A DNA stretch of 64,000 bases from positions 372,001 to 436,000 of the forward strand of contig JACEFZ010003503.1 of assembly GCA_014155875.1 (NCBI GenBank), written 5' to 3'. Shown here piece after piece: positions 22,001 to 30,262 of the stretch. A program made the position numbers and the translations under genes. The DNA is from Cepaea nemoralis (lineage: Eukaryota > Mollusca > Gastropoda > Stylommatophora > Helicidae). The notes beneath the pieces were generated by a model. It was not told the origin of the DNA. It worked only from the letters and a program-made list of their open reading frames with translations, and ran no database searches. Each line of letters begins with the position of its first letter. Within the stretch, counting starts at the first letter, position 1.

Positions 22001-25000
22001 AGAGAACTTTTTGGGTTATGACATTGTGTTGACTGGGTGGCAAGGTAGGGGCAGAAGTAAGGCACCTCCATCCCTCCACTAGCTTACAGTACACATTTGG
22101 ACAAGGTGGAGCACCTGTTTATCAACCCTAATCAGGATAACATTAAACAGAATGCACAGGTGGCACATGAACCTGATAGATAGTTGTTGGTTATGGTCTC
22201 TAGTTACACAATGGTTTTCGATTCAAATATACCATTACCCCTACCTCGTTCAACCTCAAAGAGAAGTTATTTTAGGTTTCATCACTAGCTCAGATTAATA
22301 ATCCTGTGACAGGATATTAATTTGATGGTGATTATTGTGCAGAGGATCTCTTTAGGAACAACGGCTAGGGACACTGATCAATATGGTCCTGGCCAACAAG
22401 GGAAGCAAAGGCACATTCTTCTGTAAAGGTGCATAGTAAAGGCCATTTACAGTCCAATCATGACCAACTCTTGATGATTCCCAAAAAAAGATCTTTTTAT
22501 GTACTCGTGACCTATTTATTGGTTCTGATCCGAGAAGGCTAGGTAACTAACCCTGCACGCTAGAATCAGAGTTAGAGTATAACTTGCCTGGGCTTCTCCT
22601 TGCTTGCTCAAATCATCAACAACTGTATTAAGACTGGCACTTTTTAAATTCAGGCTTGGTGTCATTTGGACCCTGCTATACTTCTTCTTCATCTTCTGCC
22701 TTTATTTCTTCATCCTCTACTGGAGCCTAGGCCCTCTACCACCTCACACCAAGCCATCCTGTCTTTTGCTAACTCCTGCAGCTCTCCTCATGTCCTCCCA
22801 ATATTTCTCTAACTCCTGCAGCCCTGCTCATGTCCTCCCAATATTTTCCTATCTCCTGCAGCTCACTCCATGTCCTCCCAATATTTCTCTACCTCCTGCA
22901 GCTCACTTCATGACCTCCCAATATTTTTTGTCTCTGTCTCTAATTCTCTTCTCCGTGTGTTTTAGGTCTCCCTCTATTTCATGTGCACTAAAGAGACTTT
23001 CTAGTTATACTATTCTCAGGTTTTCTCAATGTGTCCTTTCAAGCGTCAGCATCTTTTCCTAACCTCTTCATTTGTTGGAGTCTGTCTAGTTCCCTCTTTA
23101 GATTCCACATTAGTGATTCTGTCACACCATTTTAGCCCTTCAATTCTGCACAGACATCAATTAATGAATGTTTGTAGTTTATTAGTAATGGTTTTAGTCA
23201 TAGTAATGTTGTTAGCCGTTCTCCATGTCTCTGAACTATATAGCTTCTCTTTACTGCTACAAGGTAAAGACTCAGTTGGAGACTAGTTGGATTATATGAT
23301 AGCTGGTGAATAAATTACAGAACTTCAGAATAAACATTGGTAAAAACTTATTTACAGCGTTTGGGGAATGTAACAATATGTTAATGTTTGCAAGATCATG
23401 ATGGTTTATTCAAACAGTGCGCTATCTCCCCTACAAGTCTTGTACAGAAATGTTGATGGTATGTTAAACTGTGTGTTCTTTCTCCCCTAAAAGTCTTGTA
23501 TAGAAATATTGATGGTATGTTAAACTGTGTGTGCTTTCTCCCCTACAAGTCTTGTACAGAAATGTCGATGGTATGTTAAACTGTGTTCTTTCTCCCCTAC
23601 AAGTCTTGTATAGAAATATTGATGGTATGTTAAACTGTGTGTGCTTTCTCCCCTACAAGTCTTGTACAGAAATGTTGATGGTATGTTAAACGGTGTGTTC
23701 TTTCTCCCCTACAAGTCTTGTACAGATATGTTGATGGTATGTTAAACTGTGTTCTTTCTCCCCTACAAGTCTTGTACAGATATGTTGATGGTATGTTAAA
23801 TGGTGTGCTCTTTCTCCCCTACAAATCTTGTAAAAAAATGTTGATGGTACGTTAAACTGCGTGTGCTTTCTACCTTACTAAAAGTCCTGCATAGAAATGT
23901 CATGTTCAAACTATGTGTCTTCTATAATACAAGTCTCATACAGCAACGTCATTGACAGTATGTTTATTCTTTGTGAGTTTTTTACCCTACAAAGCCGGCA
24001 CCTAAATGTCATTGATAAAATGTTCAAACTATGTGTACTTTCTGCCCTAAAAGTCCTGTAAAGTAAAGCCATTGATGGAATGTTGAAACTGTGTGTGCTT
24101 TCTACTTTTCAAGTCCTGTAAAGTCATTGATGGAATGTTGAAACTGTGTGTGCTTTATACTTTTCAAGTCCTGTAAAGTAAAGCCATTGATGGAATGTTG
24201 AAACTTTGTGCTTTCTACTTTTCAAGTCCTGTAAAGTAAAGCCATTGATGGAATGTTGAAACTGTGTGTGCTTTCTACTTTTCAAGTCCTGTAAAGTAAA
24301 GCCATTGATGGAATTTTCAAATTGTGTGTGCTTTCTACTTTTCAAGTTCTGTACAGTAATGCCATTGATGGAATGTTGAAACTGTGCTTTATACTTTTCA
24401 AGTCCTGTACAGAAATGCCATTGATGGAATGTTGAAACTAAGTGTGCTTTCTACTTCTCAAGTCCTGTACAGTAATGCCATTGATGGAATGTTGAAAATG
24501 TGTGTGCTTTCTACTTCTCAAGTACAGTAATGCCATTGATGGAATGTTGAAACTATGTGTGCTTTCTGTTTCTCAAGTCCTGCACAGTAATGCCATTGAT
24601 GGAATGTTGAAACTATGTGTGCTTTCTACTTCTCAAGTCCTGCACAGTAATGCCATTGATGGAATGTTGAAACTATGTGTGCTTTCTACTTCTCAAGTCC
24701 TGCACAGTAATGCCATTGATGGAATGTTGAAACTATGTGTGCTTTCTAATTTTTAAGTCCTGTACAGTAATTCCATTGATGGAATATTGAAATTGTGTGT
24801 TCTTTCTACTTTTCAAGTCCTGTACAGTAATTCCATTGATGGAATGTCGAAACCATGTGTGCTTTCTTCTTCTCAAGTCCTGTACAGTAATGTCATTAAT
24901 GAAATGTTCAAACTGTATTTCTTTCCTACAAGTCCTGTACAGAAATGGTGATGCCCCTGTGTAGTAACACCAGCGGGATATTCTACGACATCCCTTGGGA

Positions 25001-26045
25001 CTTCCAGAAAGTCAGTGACGACTGTTACAGCAAGTTTAAAGTTCGTCCTCGTGAGAACTGGATTACCCTGGAGTATTGGGCCACGTTGCTGACTGGAACA
25101 TCACGAATTATATTCAGGTCAGTGTAACTTTTAATTCAACTATTCTACTGACAGTAGTAGGACCCTTTATCTAGATCTAACAGAGAGGTGGAATCCTACA
25201 CCCTTATAGGTGGAAATGTAGACAACGATGGTGCAATATATAGAGATATTACAAAAGGTAAGAATACAAATGGCTAAAGGAGCTATTATATCTCTAGGAA
25301 ATTTGTGGAATTCAAAGGAAATTAAGCTTAGTACCAAACTTATTTTTTAGTTTTAACATTAAATCATTACTCCTGCACAGATCAGAAATACAGATACAGT
25401 GTAATAAAGTTTAATTACTAATGAACTATAAACATTCATTAACCAGTGCCCGCACATAATAGAAGGAATACAATGGTGTGACAGAGACACTGTTGTGAAT
25501 CTCATGGAGAGAGTTAGAGAGCATCAAGAGTTGAGGAATAGATGGTGGTGTTGGGTAAGAGACACATATTCAGAAAACCTAAAAGTGCAACTGGAAAGTT
25601 GCTTGTCTGGAATCCACAGGGCCAGCAAGATAGAGGCAGCCTTAAAGGCACAGAGTAGAGAATTAGAGACAGAATAATATGGGTAGGGCATGAAGGAGTT
25701 TGTTTTTTTGCATGAGAGAGGGAGAGAGAGAGACTGACTGAGTGACTGACTGACTGAAATATTATCCTGTTGTTTTGTGCGTTTCTGCATGTTATTTACA
25801 GCAACAATAAAAAAAATAATATTTTTTTGTTTTTGTTTTTATTCAGTAACGGCTTGTTTGATCCATGGTCCAGTGGGGGTGTTATGCAGTCCCTCTCCGA
25901 CTCCATTGTTGCTATTCAAATTCCACAAGGTGCCCATCACCTGGACTTCAGAGCCCACAATGACAATGACACCAGATCAGTCATATCTGCACGTGAACAA
26001 GAGACCAATATTCTCCGCAACTGGTTGAGCTATAATCCAGTTTAA
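7646..26045 (+). CDS. PRCP: Lysosomal Pro-X carboxypeptidase (eight 3'-most coding exons)
   Basis: Serine carboxypeptidase of family S28. In the lysosome or outside the cell this family removes a C-terminal residue that follows proline, for example from angiotensin- or melanocortin-like peptides. Coding blocks are 7646-7786, 8782-8883, 10923-11104, 13747-13904, 16238-16410, 21722-21886, 24933-25117 and 25847-26045. Every intron is GT-AG and the phases (0,0,2,1,0,0,2) keep one frame through 434 codons. The nucleophile is Ser in GGSYGG (encoded residue 123), the acid is Asp in SNGLFDPW (374) and the base is the first His of GAHHLD (399), so the triad is complete. [30 protein letters not shown] and NYPYAANFL are family hallmarks. 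Family members are about 490 residues long, so about 60 N-terminal residues, including the signal peptide, are missing. Their exon or exons were not seen upstream and may lie outside the window. Introns are loaded with minisatellites and LINEs, but no coding lesion was found. Confidence 0.95.
7884..7990 (+). pseudogene. RTE LINE fragment in PRCP intron A
   Basis: Short match to the RT thumb region of the RTE family, translating as [12 protein letters not shown] followed by a broken YNFLGSLISDSG-like block. It abuts a minus-strand RTE-2 fragment. Confidence 0.7.
7995..8345 (-). pseudogene. RTE-2 LINE fragment (minus strand)
   Basis: Parallels 14285-14700 and 28800-29040 along its length: gatcaatgatattgatgata, a ctttccagt.....caatatttt block, and atgcttctcttctcaatac. 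It corresponds to the C-terminal region of a LINE. Heavily mutated. Confidence 0.7.
8582..8781 (+). repeat. Degenerate tandem copies of the PRCP exon B acceptor
   Basis: Three diverged ~63-bp units each contain an atttcag-like acceptor, a tttatgtgggacattg-like exon start and a ttcag.ttattttacttactgtaaccc spacer. The true exon B junction forms the last unit. The copies therefore carry both intron end and exon beginning. Confidence 0.8.
8782..8883 (+). CDS. PRCP: PRCP coding exon B (34 codons)
   Basis: Acceptor ttataatttcag, donor CAG/gtgaaac. Encodes [14 protein letters not shown], then [13 protein letters not shown]. The acceptor and exon start are preceded by three degenerate copies of themselves (8582-8770). 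Confidence 0.94.
9000..9545 (+). pseudogene. RTE-2 LINE C-terminal fragment
   Basis: Plus strand encodes [17 protein letters not shown], then [13 protein letters not shown], then [20 protein letters not shown], and ends near caagcactagatgatga. Frame breaks occur after MLKIN and within the tail. The same family is at 26330-26775 (plus) and as minus fragments. Confidence 0.85.
9546..10009. other. PRCP intron B, unassigned part
   Basis: AT-rich intronic sequence between a LINE fragment and the GA repeat. No gene or repeat recognised. Confidence 0.5.
10010..10795 (+). repeat. GA/GT-rich low-complexity tract
   Basis: About 790 bp of gagagagag interspersed with tgtgtgagagaga variants. Several long open frames of Ser/Leu/His repeats arise on the minus strand because stops are rare in this composition; they are not genes. 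Confidence 0.95.
10923..11104 (+). CDS. PRCP: PRCP coding exon C with nucleophile elbow
   Basis: Acceptor catctgttacag, donor CTGG/gtaaga, phase 2 out. Encodes [14 protein letters not shown] and the nucleophile motif [11 protein letters not shown]. It follows about 800 bp of GA-rich repeat. Confidence 0.95.
11105..11929. other. PRCP intron C, 5' part
   Basis: No gene. At about 11136-11165 it carries a gaagcaaagaatag block shared with 18665 and, reversed, with the retroposon end near 34730. A ggtagtatagtggctag stretch at about 11187 resembles a tRNA A box but lacks a B box. Confidence 0.4.
11930..12035 (+). repeat. Left flank of the 29-bp array, duplicated on the right
   Basis: About 100 bp aligning with 13535-13640: gggatctgag.acatatag, gcagtgtga..aatct and acatcctag.catta.acca occur in the same order on both sides of the satellite. 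Confidence 0.75.
12036..13530 (+). repeat. 29-bp minisatellite, about 50 units
   Basis: Unit close to gctgagattatagtgatcaa plus ccgctacaa. Units alternate between gtgatca and gggatca variants, giving partial higher-order structure. Divergence increases toward the 3' end. It occupies most of PRCP intron C and is non-coding in every frame. Confidence 0.97.
13535..13640 (+). repeat. Right flank of the 29-bp array
   Basis: Direct-repeat partner of 11930-12035; see that entry. Confidence 0.75.
13747..13904 (+). CDS. PRCP: PRCP coding exon D
   Basis: Acceptor caacctgcag, donor AAG/gtatag. Encodes [17 protein letters not shown] and a Cys-containing lid segment. Copies of its donor region recur downstream at 14716 and 15316. 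Confidence 0.94.
14285..14700 (-). pseudogene. RTE-2 LINE C-terminal fragment (minus strand)
   Basis: Minus-strand translation includes [17 protein letters not shown] and ends in a gatgatgatg simple tail at the 14285 side, matching the plus copies at 9545 and 26775. Confidence 0.8.
14755..15295 (+). pseudogene. RNase H LINE 3' fragment
   Basis: Nucleotide match to 4320-4890: ggcatatgacaccacaacct, then a gaatggaagtggaggctgtt block, then gaacaagcagacagattggc and a tgtcgattcttga end. Frames are broken. Similar ttaga.agattta segments on both sides may be its target duplication. Confidence 0.85.
15415..15745 (-). pseudogene. mariner transposase fragment
   Basis: Minus-strand translation begins with [10 protein letters not shown], the mariner motif carrying the second catalytic Asp. 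It continues through an [13 protein letters not shown] block and ends with ECFQRWLDH and a [16 protein letters not shown] C-terminus. Stops and shifts are present. The N-terminal two thirds and the inverted repeats are missing. Confidence 0.8.
15785..16205 (+). repeat. ~55-60-bp minisatellite, about 7 units, before PRCP exon E
   Basis: Units combine gttgaatgaacattcagttc, ttgtaact.atgtct and gttattgtaaaaaac. The exon E acceptor region (gttacataagtatt...caacag) resembles a diverged unit, so the array may reach the splice site. Confidence 0.85.
16238..16410 (+). CDS. PRCP: PRCP coding exon E
   Basis: Acceptor attatttcaacag, donor AAG/gtgata. Encodes [16 protein letters not shown], then [18 protein letters not shown] of the SKS (lid) domain. 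Confidence 0.94.
16659..16799. mobile_element. 141-bp MITE with pogo/Tigger-like ends
   Basis: Left end CAGTCAAACCTCGGTTTTC and right end (reverse complement) CAATTAAACCTCGGTTTTC form inverted repeats, flanked by TA at 16657-16658 and 16800-16801. The TA target and CAGT.AAACCTC terminus fit pogo/Tigger-type Tc1-mariner elements. No coding capacity. Confidence 0.8.
16825..17190 (+). pseudogene. RNase H LINE fragment
   Basis: Translates in broken frames as [10 protein letters not shown], then [13 protein letters not shown], as in the elements at 3974 and 14755. Third same-strand copy, more diverged. Confidence 0.8.
17520..18220 (+). repeat. CA/CCCA-rich low-complexity tract
   Basis: About 700 bp of cacccacacatcc variants. 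Pro/His/Thr open frames on the plus strand and Cys/Gly/Val frames on the minus strand are compositional artefacts. Confidence 0.95.
18380..18735 (-). pseudogene. LINE C-terminal fragment (RLHTGH type)
   Basis: Minus strand encodes [16 protein letters not shown] followed by a Cys-containing [18 protein letters not shown] block, a signature of the region beyond RNase H in several LINE clades. A related minus fragment is at 57460-57750. A gaacaaagaatag block shared with other repeats lies at its start. Confidence 0.8.
18776..19012 (+). repeat. ~61-bp tandem repeat, 4 units
   Basis: Units of agcatagacacttccctct, then cacgaagattatgtgaatat and a ctgtc..tgttatgctgtc end. Low divergence suggests a recent array. 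Confidence 0.9.
19013..19215 (+). pseudogene. RNase H LINE fragment ([12 protein letters not shown])
   Basis: Starts inside an RNase H domain, [16 protein letters not shown], with a stop straight after. Downstream sequence aligns loosely with post-RNase H regions. Confidence 0.65.
19425..21470 (-). pseudogene. RTE-1 LINE reverse transcriptase, minus strand
   Basis: Same family as 1014-3516, reversed. From 21470 downward it encodes [63 protein letters not shown] (motif B) and [12 protein letters not shown] (motif C), with the GHVM-type tail near 19600. The block containing motif A is missing relative to the plus copy, indicating an internal deletion near 20850. A 359-bp LINE insertion sits at 19643-20001. 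It occupies much of PRCP intron E. Confidence 0.9.
19643..20001 (-). mobile_element. 5'-truncated LINE 3' end nested in RTE-1
   Basis: Flanked by an 11-bp target duplication tgtctacgtct (19632-19642 and 20002-20012). The minus strand encodes an intact C-terminus with [30 protein letters not shown] and [13 protein letters not shown], then a stop directly followed by a GAAGAAGAAG tail. The unbroken frame and perfect duplication point to a young insertion. Confidence 0.9.
21722..21886 (+). CDS. PRCP: PRCP coding exon F
   Basis: Acceptor aatgaatacag, donor CAG/gtatgt. Encodes [12 protein letters not shown], then [11 protein letters not shown] and [11 protein letters not shown]. It lies about 250 bp beyond a minus-strand RTE LINE that occupies much of the preceding 5.3-kb intron. 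Confidence 0.94.
21887..22765. other. PRCP intron F, 5' part
   Basis: No gene. Contains gatccgagaaggcta near 22530, a block also seen near 29453 and 56248, probably from an unclassified interspersed repeat. Confidence 0.45.
22766..22925 (+). repeat. ~45-bp tandem repeat, 4 units
   Basis: Units of aactcctgcagc, then ctcatgtcctcccaatattt and ctct. Short and moderately diverged. Confidence 0.85.
22990..23265 (-). pseudogene. LINE fragment (KLQTFINRCL type), minus strand
   Basis: Minus strand encodes [18 protein letters not shown], then [18 protein letters not shown], characteristic of the LINE segment after the RT thumb. A plus-strand relative is at 25405. Confidence 0.7.
23425..24932 (+). repeat. 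56-60-bp minisatellite derived from the PRCP exon G acceptor, about 26 units
   Basis: Each unit contains a pyrimidine-rich ctttct....cttc/ctcaag acceptor-like sequence followed by tc.tgtacag.aatg, matching the real junction tttcctacaag/TCCTGTACAGAAATG that ends the array. Two subfamilies are visible: upstream units with ttgatggtatgttaaac and downstream units with ccattgatggaatgttgaaa. In the exon reading frame the downstream units carry a TGA within about 11 codons, so splicing into one would usually truncate the protein. Confidence 0.92.
24933..25117 (+). CDS. PRCP: PRCP coding exon G
   Basis: Acceptor tttcctacaag, donor TTCAG/gtcagt. Encodes [12 protein letters not shown], then [13 protein letters not shown]. 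About 26 tandem derivatives of this acceptor and exon start lie immediately upstream (23425-24932). Confidence 0.94.
25405..25720 (+). pseudogene. LINE C-terminal fragment in PRCP intron G
   Basis: Encodes a [23 protein letters not shown] block, then [14 protein letters not shown], matching the segment after the LINE thumb. It is followed by a gaga/actg simple tail at 25710-25760. Confidence 0.7.
25847..26045 (+). CDS. PRCP: PRCP terminal coding exon H
   Basis: Acceptor ttttattcag; stop TAA at 26043-26045. Carries the catalytic Asp (SNGLFDPW) and His (GAHHLD) and ends with [11 protein letters not shown]. No canonical AATAAA is evident close downstream. Confidence 0.95.
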
Positions 26046-26154
26046 TCTAAATTCGCTTGTTCAAATATTTTCACACAAAAATAAGTTATTACAGCTGGGT
26101 AAACATATAATTTTATATGATCCTTTTTGCGTCACAAATTTTAGATTTCACATC

Positions 26155-26325
26155 GTAAACATTGTTTCTTTCATGTCCGGGAAAGTTAACCCGGTCAACA
26201 AATGCCTGAAGAAGTCGGATGTGTCGGCTGAAAGGTGCAAATATCGCAACTCTGCTGTAAACAGGCACAATGCAATTACATCCAAAACAACATTCCAGAT
26301 GAATGCAGAAGAAGAAGTTTGTTTC
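26155..26325 (+). mobile_element. 3' domain shared with the rDNA-derived blocks, GAA tail
   Basis: gtcggatgtgtcggc, gcaattacatcc and cca.atgaatgcagaagaag recur at 41325-41425 and 48420-48505, each time ending in a GAAG run. This looks like the 3' end of a retroposon whose tail is GAA. Confidence 0.6.
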
Positions 26326-26329
26326 ATGT

Positions 26330-26775
26330 TATATGTGTGGTAAGTCCTTGTCATTGGAAATAAGAGAAAGAGTTCTTGCATATTACTTGGAACCAGTTTT
26401 AACATAACGCTGTGACTCCCAGACAATTAGTCAAACAAGCAAAAAAGTCCCTAAAAGACTTGGAGATGTGGTTTTATAGAAGAATGTTGAAAATTAAATG
26501 GATGGCCAGAATAATGAGTCGCAAAGACAACTTATCACAAACATCAGAAAAAGGCAGTCATCACTCTTTGGCCACATTATGAGGCAACAAAAACTGGCAC
26601 ATGTGACAAATAAGAAAAATTAAAGAGAGATAGAATAAGACAGCGAGAGAAAATTCTTGACAGACTTTTGTCATGGTATGGAAGGGAGCCAATACATGAA
26701 TTGATCTATGTTGTCGAAGATCACAGTTTGTGGAGAAGCATGATCGCCCATGCCAGCTGACAAGGCACTTGATGA
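26330..26775 (+). pseudogene. RTE-2 LINE C-terminal fragment
   Basis: Same family as 9000-9545: ERVLAYYLEPVLT, then LFGHIMRQQKLAH and a gcacttgatgatgatg tail. Several stops. Confidence 0.85.
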
Positions 26776-26789
26776 TGATGCTTTGTGGT

Positions 26790-27460
26790 TATTTTGATAT
26801 TATTTCTTTGATGTTAGTTTTGTTGTTATAATTTCTTTAACATATCAAGATTTTGTCTTCCACATTATTTTTGTGGTAATAATGTTTTTAACATATCAAT
26901 CATAAGCATCTTACAATAGCATCAGACTAATTGCTGATACTCTCTTCTGACAACAACTAGGCATGTTTTCTTTTTGCTTTCACGCCCTTTCAACCCTACT
27001 ATATTTTACAAAACATTCGAATTTTACAAAACATTCGACATTGATTTCTTGTGCCCATTAATAAGCAAAGCTCCGATAATTGCACCTTTTAACCAATTTC
27101 AATATTGCGTTTTGTATGCATTTACTTGTCCTATTTAACCCCATGCAATAAATATTCAGGAATTCCTGTGCAGCCGAATGGCTATAAAATGCCCTCCTCA
27201 TAGATTTTTCAGCATTAATAAACTATGGCCATAATGTGAATAAAGTAGAAGAGCTCCATATACAGTATTTGATAAACAATAAACAATTGCTCAAACATAG
27301 TGAGGCATTAGCAATTACGTGATTCTAGCTGGCTTTATGCAAACAGAAAATTGTTAATTTGAAATTACCATGTGGATAACAGATGCTTCACAATCGAACA
27401 GTACCTGTCACTATGTGTTTTAGTTGTTTCAGCTAAATAGTATTCAATTATTTACTTCAT
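26790..27460. other. AT-rich intergenic sequence
   Basis: No gene. A 20-bp tandem duplication, tttacaaaacattcga twice, lies at about 27003-27040. Confidence 0.5.
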
Positions 27461-27461
27461 A

Positions 27462-27560
27462 TGATATATAACTCTGTATTATGCATGTGACGAGATGCAG
27501 CCAAATATGAGACAGTAAATTGTGCGACATATTGTTTTTGGCTTCTGAGTTTAAATAAAT
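27462..27560 (+). repeat. Dispersed repeat, copy 2
   Basis: Aligns with 165-258; see that entry. Confidence 0.6.
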
Positions 27561-27611
27561 ATTCTTTTGTGGGTTCTGCTGTTGAAATTTTGTCAGAGGA
27601 GTGGATAAGAT

Positions 27612-27855
27612 GCTGGTCTGCCTGGCATAGAGGTTAAACGACTTTCTCTGTAATCCCATTTATCCATGTAGGGTAACGCAGCGCGTGAGAATAGGTAGCG
27701 GTTCTCGCCGCGTTGGTGACTTACGAGATAAGTGAGCCGGCCGCTCAGAAAGCAGTGACAAACTACTGAGCGTAATCTTGCCAAGAAATCAACAACGGCG
27801 GTAAAATGCTGGTGTTGACAGCGATGTCCTGTAAAGGATATGCGAAAAAAACGAA
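27612..27855 (+). mobile_element. tRNA-derived SINE, family A
   Basis: Head with cctggcatagaggttaaacg (A-box-like), body with gccggccgctcagaaagc and ttgccaagaaatcaacaa, and 3' end gtcctgtaaaggatatgcg with an A-rich tail. Near-perfect 12-bp target duplications (gtggataagatg / gtggatgagatg) flank it. Confidence 0.88.
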
Positions 27856-28004
27856 AAAGTGGATGAGATGGCCTGCATTTGCAATTTTCAACTCCTGAGG
27901 ATCTTGTTAGCCTATGAAACTTTGACACGGAACCTCCTATACTTTGGCTTGTCCAAAAAGATTAGTCATCTCACTATCTAGCTATCGGAGTATTTTGACT
28001 TTGT

Positions 28005-28310
28005 GTTTCTTTGAAAACAGTTTTTATTTTGCGCTTGCGCGCATTGAACTCAAGCATAATCCATACAAATTGCTTCTAGTACTGCTGGAGTGAATTTTGT
28101 GTGTGGATTAGCTTTCTCTATTAACAGTGTCCTTCGCCATCAGGTGAACCCACTCTGACTTCAGGGGTATTTGTAATTTACATCGCCAAGCCAAGGACTA
28201 TAGATCAACATTTTAGTCCAACTCTCCGGTGTAGGGGTTGAACCCCGTACCTCTGCATGAGCACACCGGATGTTTAAGAACACGTGTTCTTATCCATTCG
28301 GCCATGCTGA
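28005..28310 (-). mobile_element. tRNA-derived SINE, family B
   Basis: On the minus strand the head reads gtcagcatggccgaatgg (A box) and gtacggggttcaacccc (B box), then a body with ggcgaaggacactgttaa and a 3' end rich in gcgcaagcgc. The body matches 30263-30420. The head resembles a Leu/Ser-type tRNA but its 3' side does not pair, so it is not a tRNA gene. Confidence 0.75.
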
Positions 28311-28439
28311 CCTACTGAAACAAAGTTTTAATGAATGTCCTTGTCTGGATTCAAACATGACATGTGTCATGCTGTACCTGCTTCGGTGTCAGGGTTTGCA
28401 GTTTGTCCCAGCGCGCTTATTTCTTTACGATAAATATAC

Positions 28440-28800
28440 CAGATTAAAACATGACTAATTATTTTATTACATTGTTAACTTTTTAAACAACCAGCCTCTT
28501 GCATTGCCTTTCCTTCTCAGGCATTTTGTTTGTTAAAATTTTACATCTATTAAATTTAGTTAGAAGAAAGCCCTACTCTGATTGTATTTGATGAGGAATG
28601 TCTGATTGTATTTGATGAGGAATGTCTGATGTGTATTGTGAGATGAGTGGATAAAAACCTACAAGGCATTCTGTTCTCAATATCTGTATTCTCTTTACAT
28701 CTTGTGAAATCTACAGATTTGTTGCATAATGTTTATTTATAAATATTTTTAAGCTTCTCATGTGAGTTTAGTTAAATGTGATTTGTTAGTGCGGAAATTA
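28440..28800. other. AT-rich intergenic sequence
   Basis: No gene; a 25-bp direct duplication (tctgattgtatttgatgagg) lies at 28575-28627. Confidence 0.5.
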
Positions 28801-29040
28801 ATGCTTATATATCATTGTCATCATCATCACATGTCATTTCAGCTGGCATAGGCATTTATGTCTCTCCATATATCTCAGTCCTTAGTGTCTTGGATGAACC
28901 CTACTGATGATATCCCTCCATGTCTTCATCTCAGTCCATCCAGCATCATTTCTCTTGTTCTGCCTCTGCCTCTTTTCTCACTGATTTCTTTCAAGTTGTT
29001 ACAATGTTCTCCAATGCCTCTCTGCTTATATATATCATAA
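28800..29040 (-). pseudogene. RTE-2 LINE 3' fragment (minus strand)
   Basis: Parallels 14285-14520: catcatcatcacatgtcatt tail, then tctcagtcctta and atccagcatcatttctctt. Confidence 0.75.
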
Positions 29041-29159
29041 TTCTTTTCCTGTGTAACAGTGGTCCTTCAGTTTCATCATTCTGACAATCTATGAAGTGTC
29101 AGGGTTTCCTTCTCATGATGACACTAAATGAACTAAAATTACATACATAGTTTGTTTTG

Positions 29160-29270
29160 TAAAGAATCACATTCAGTGCACACAGGTACTTCCATAAGTG
29201 CTCCAGTCTCTTCCCCAAGAATCTCAGCACAGCACACAACAATAGACACTAAAGCACCAATGGAGGACCC
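29160..29270 (-). pseudogene. RNase H LINE 3' terminus (minus strand)
   Basis: Reverse complement resembles 4830-4890: a gactggagcacttatggaag block. Short fragment. Confidence 0.45.
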
Positions 29271-29549
29271 AGATGTGTGAATACTGGAAGTACACACTAT
29301 CAATAAGTTTGTGTGTTTCTTAGGTAGAATTTATGTTTTGTAACACTTAGCTTGCACAGTGGATGATTGCCCAAACTCTTTGATCTCCAATAGCCAGGGT
29401 AATTATTAATGTGAGCAATGCGCCATGGTTTGTCCTAATTTATTTTGCCCTTATCCGAGAAGGCTATGTAACTACCCCAGGATCAGGAAGAAGTGTAGCA
29501 TCCCTGGGTTCAAATATAACTAGCGCTGACTAGACAGCCACATTATGCA

Positions 29550-29836
29550 AAATAACAGCAAAGTATTGAACTTTATTGATATTGTGGACTATGAAGAGGC
29601 TTTAGACATCACTGATAAGGAATCCATCTAGAAATTGAGACACTATAGGACACCACAGGAAATTGTTAATTTGATAAGAGCAATATAAAGACTTTAAATG
29701 CAGAATTCTTCACAAAAGAAAAAATACACTCTAAATAAAAACAGGAGTGAGATAGAGATGCCTTCTCTCACCTTTAGTATTGTGCTCATTGTAGACTGGA
29801 ATGTGATTACAAGAACAACTACCACCAGAAAAGGAA
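29550..29836 (+). pseudogene. Degenerate LINE RT core (motifs A and B region)
   Basis: Translation recalls RT motif A (LNFIDIVDYEEALDI), then LRHYRTPQEIVNLIRAI and a mutated post-motif-B segment ending in RKGI. Many stops. It is joined directly to the TTC tract. Confidence 0.6.
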
Positions 29837-30262
29837 TTCATTCTTCTTCTTCTTCTTCTTCTTCTTCTTCTTCTTCTTCTTCTTTTTCTTCTTCTTCTTC
29901 TTCTTCATCTTCTTCTTCTTCTTCTTCTTCTTCTTCTTCTTCTTTTTCTTCTTCTCTTTCTTCTTCTTTTTCTTCTTCTTTTTCTTCTTCTTCTTTTTCT
30001 TCTTCTTTTTCTTCTTCTTTTTCTTCTTCTTTTTCTTTTTCCTTTTCTTTCTCCTTTTTCTTTCTTCTTCTTCTTCTTCTTCTTCTTCTTCTTCTTCTTC
30101 TTCTTCTTCTTCTTCTTCTTCTTCTTCTTTTTCTTCTTCTTTTTCTTCTTCTTTTTCTTCTTCTCTTTCTTCTTCTTCTTCTTCTTCTTCTTCTTCTTCT
30201 TCTTCTTCTTCTTCTTCTTCTTCTTCTTCTTCTTCTTTTTCTTCTTCTTCTTCTTTTTCTAT
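29837..30262 (-). repeat. TTC/GAA microsatellite, probably an expanded SINE tail
   Basis: About 425 bp of almost pure ttc with ttt interruptions. On the minus strand it directly follows the 3' end of a family B SINE (30263-30420), so it is best read as that element's GAA tail, greatly expanded. Poly-Ser, poly-Leu and poly-Arg/Glu frames across it are artefacts. Confidence 0.95.

Noticed and set aside
28205..28310. tRNA gene on the minus strand
   Set aside because: A and B boxes are present but the acceptor stem does not pair and a SINE body follows; it is a SINE head.
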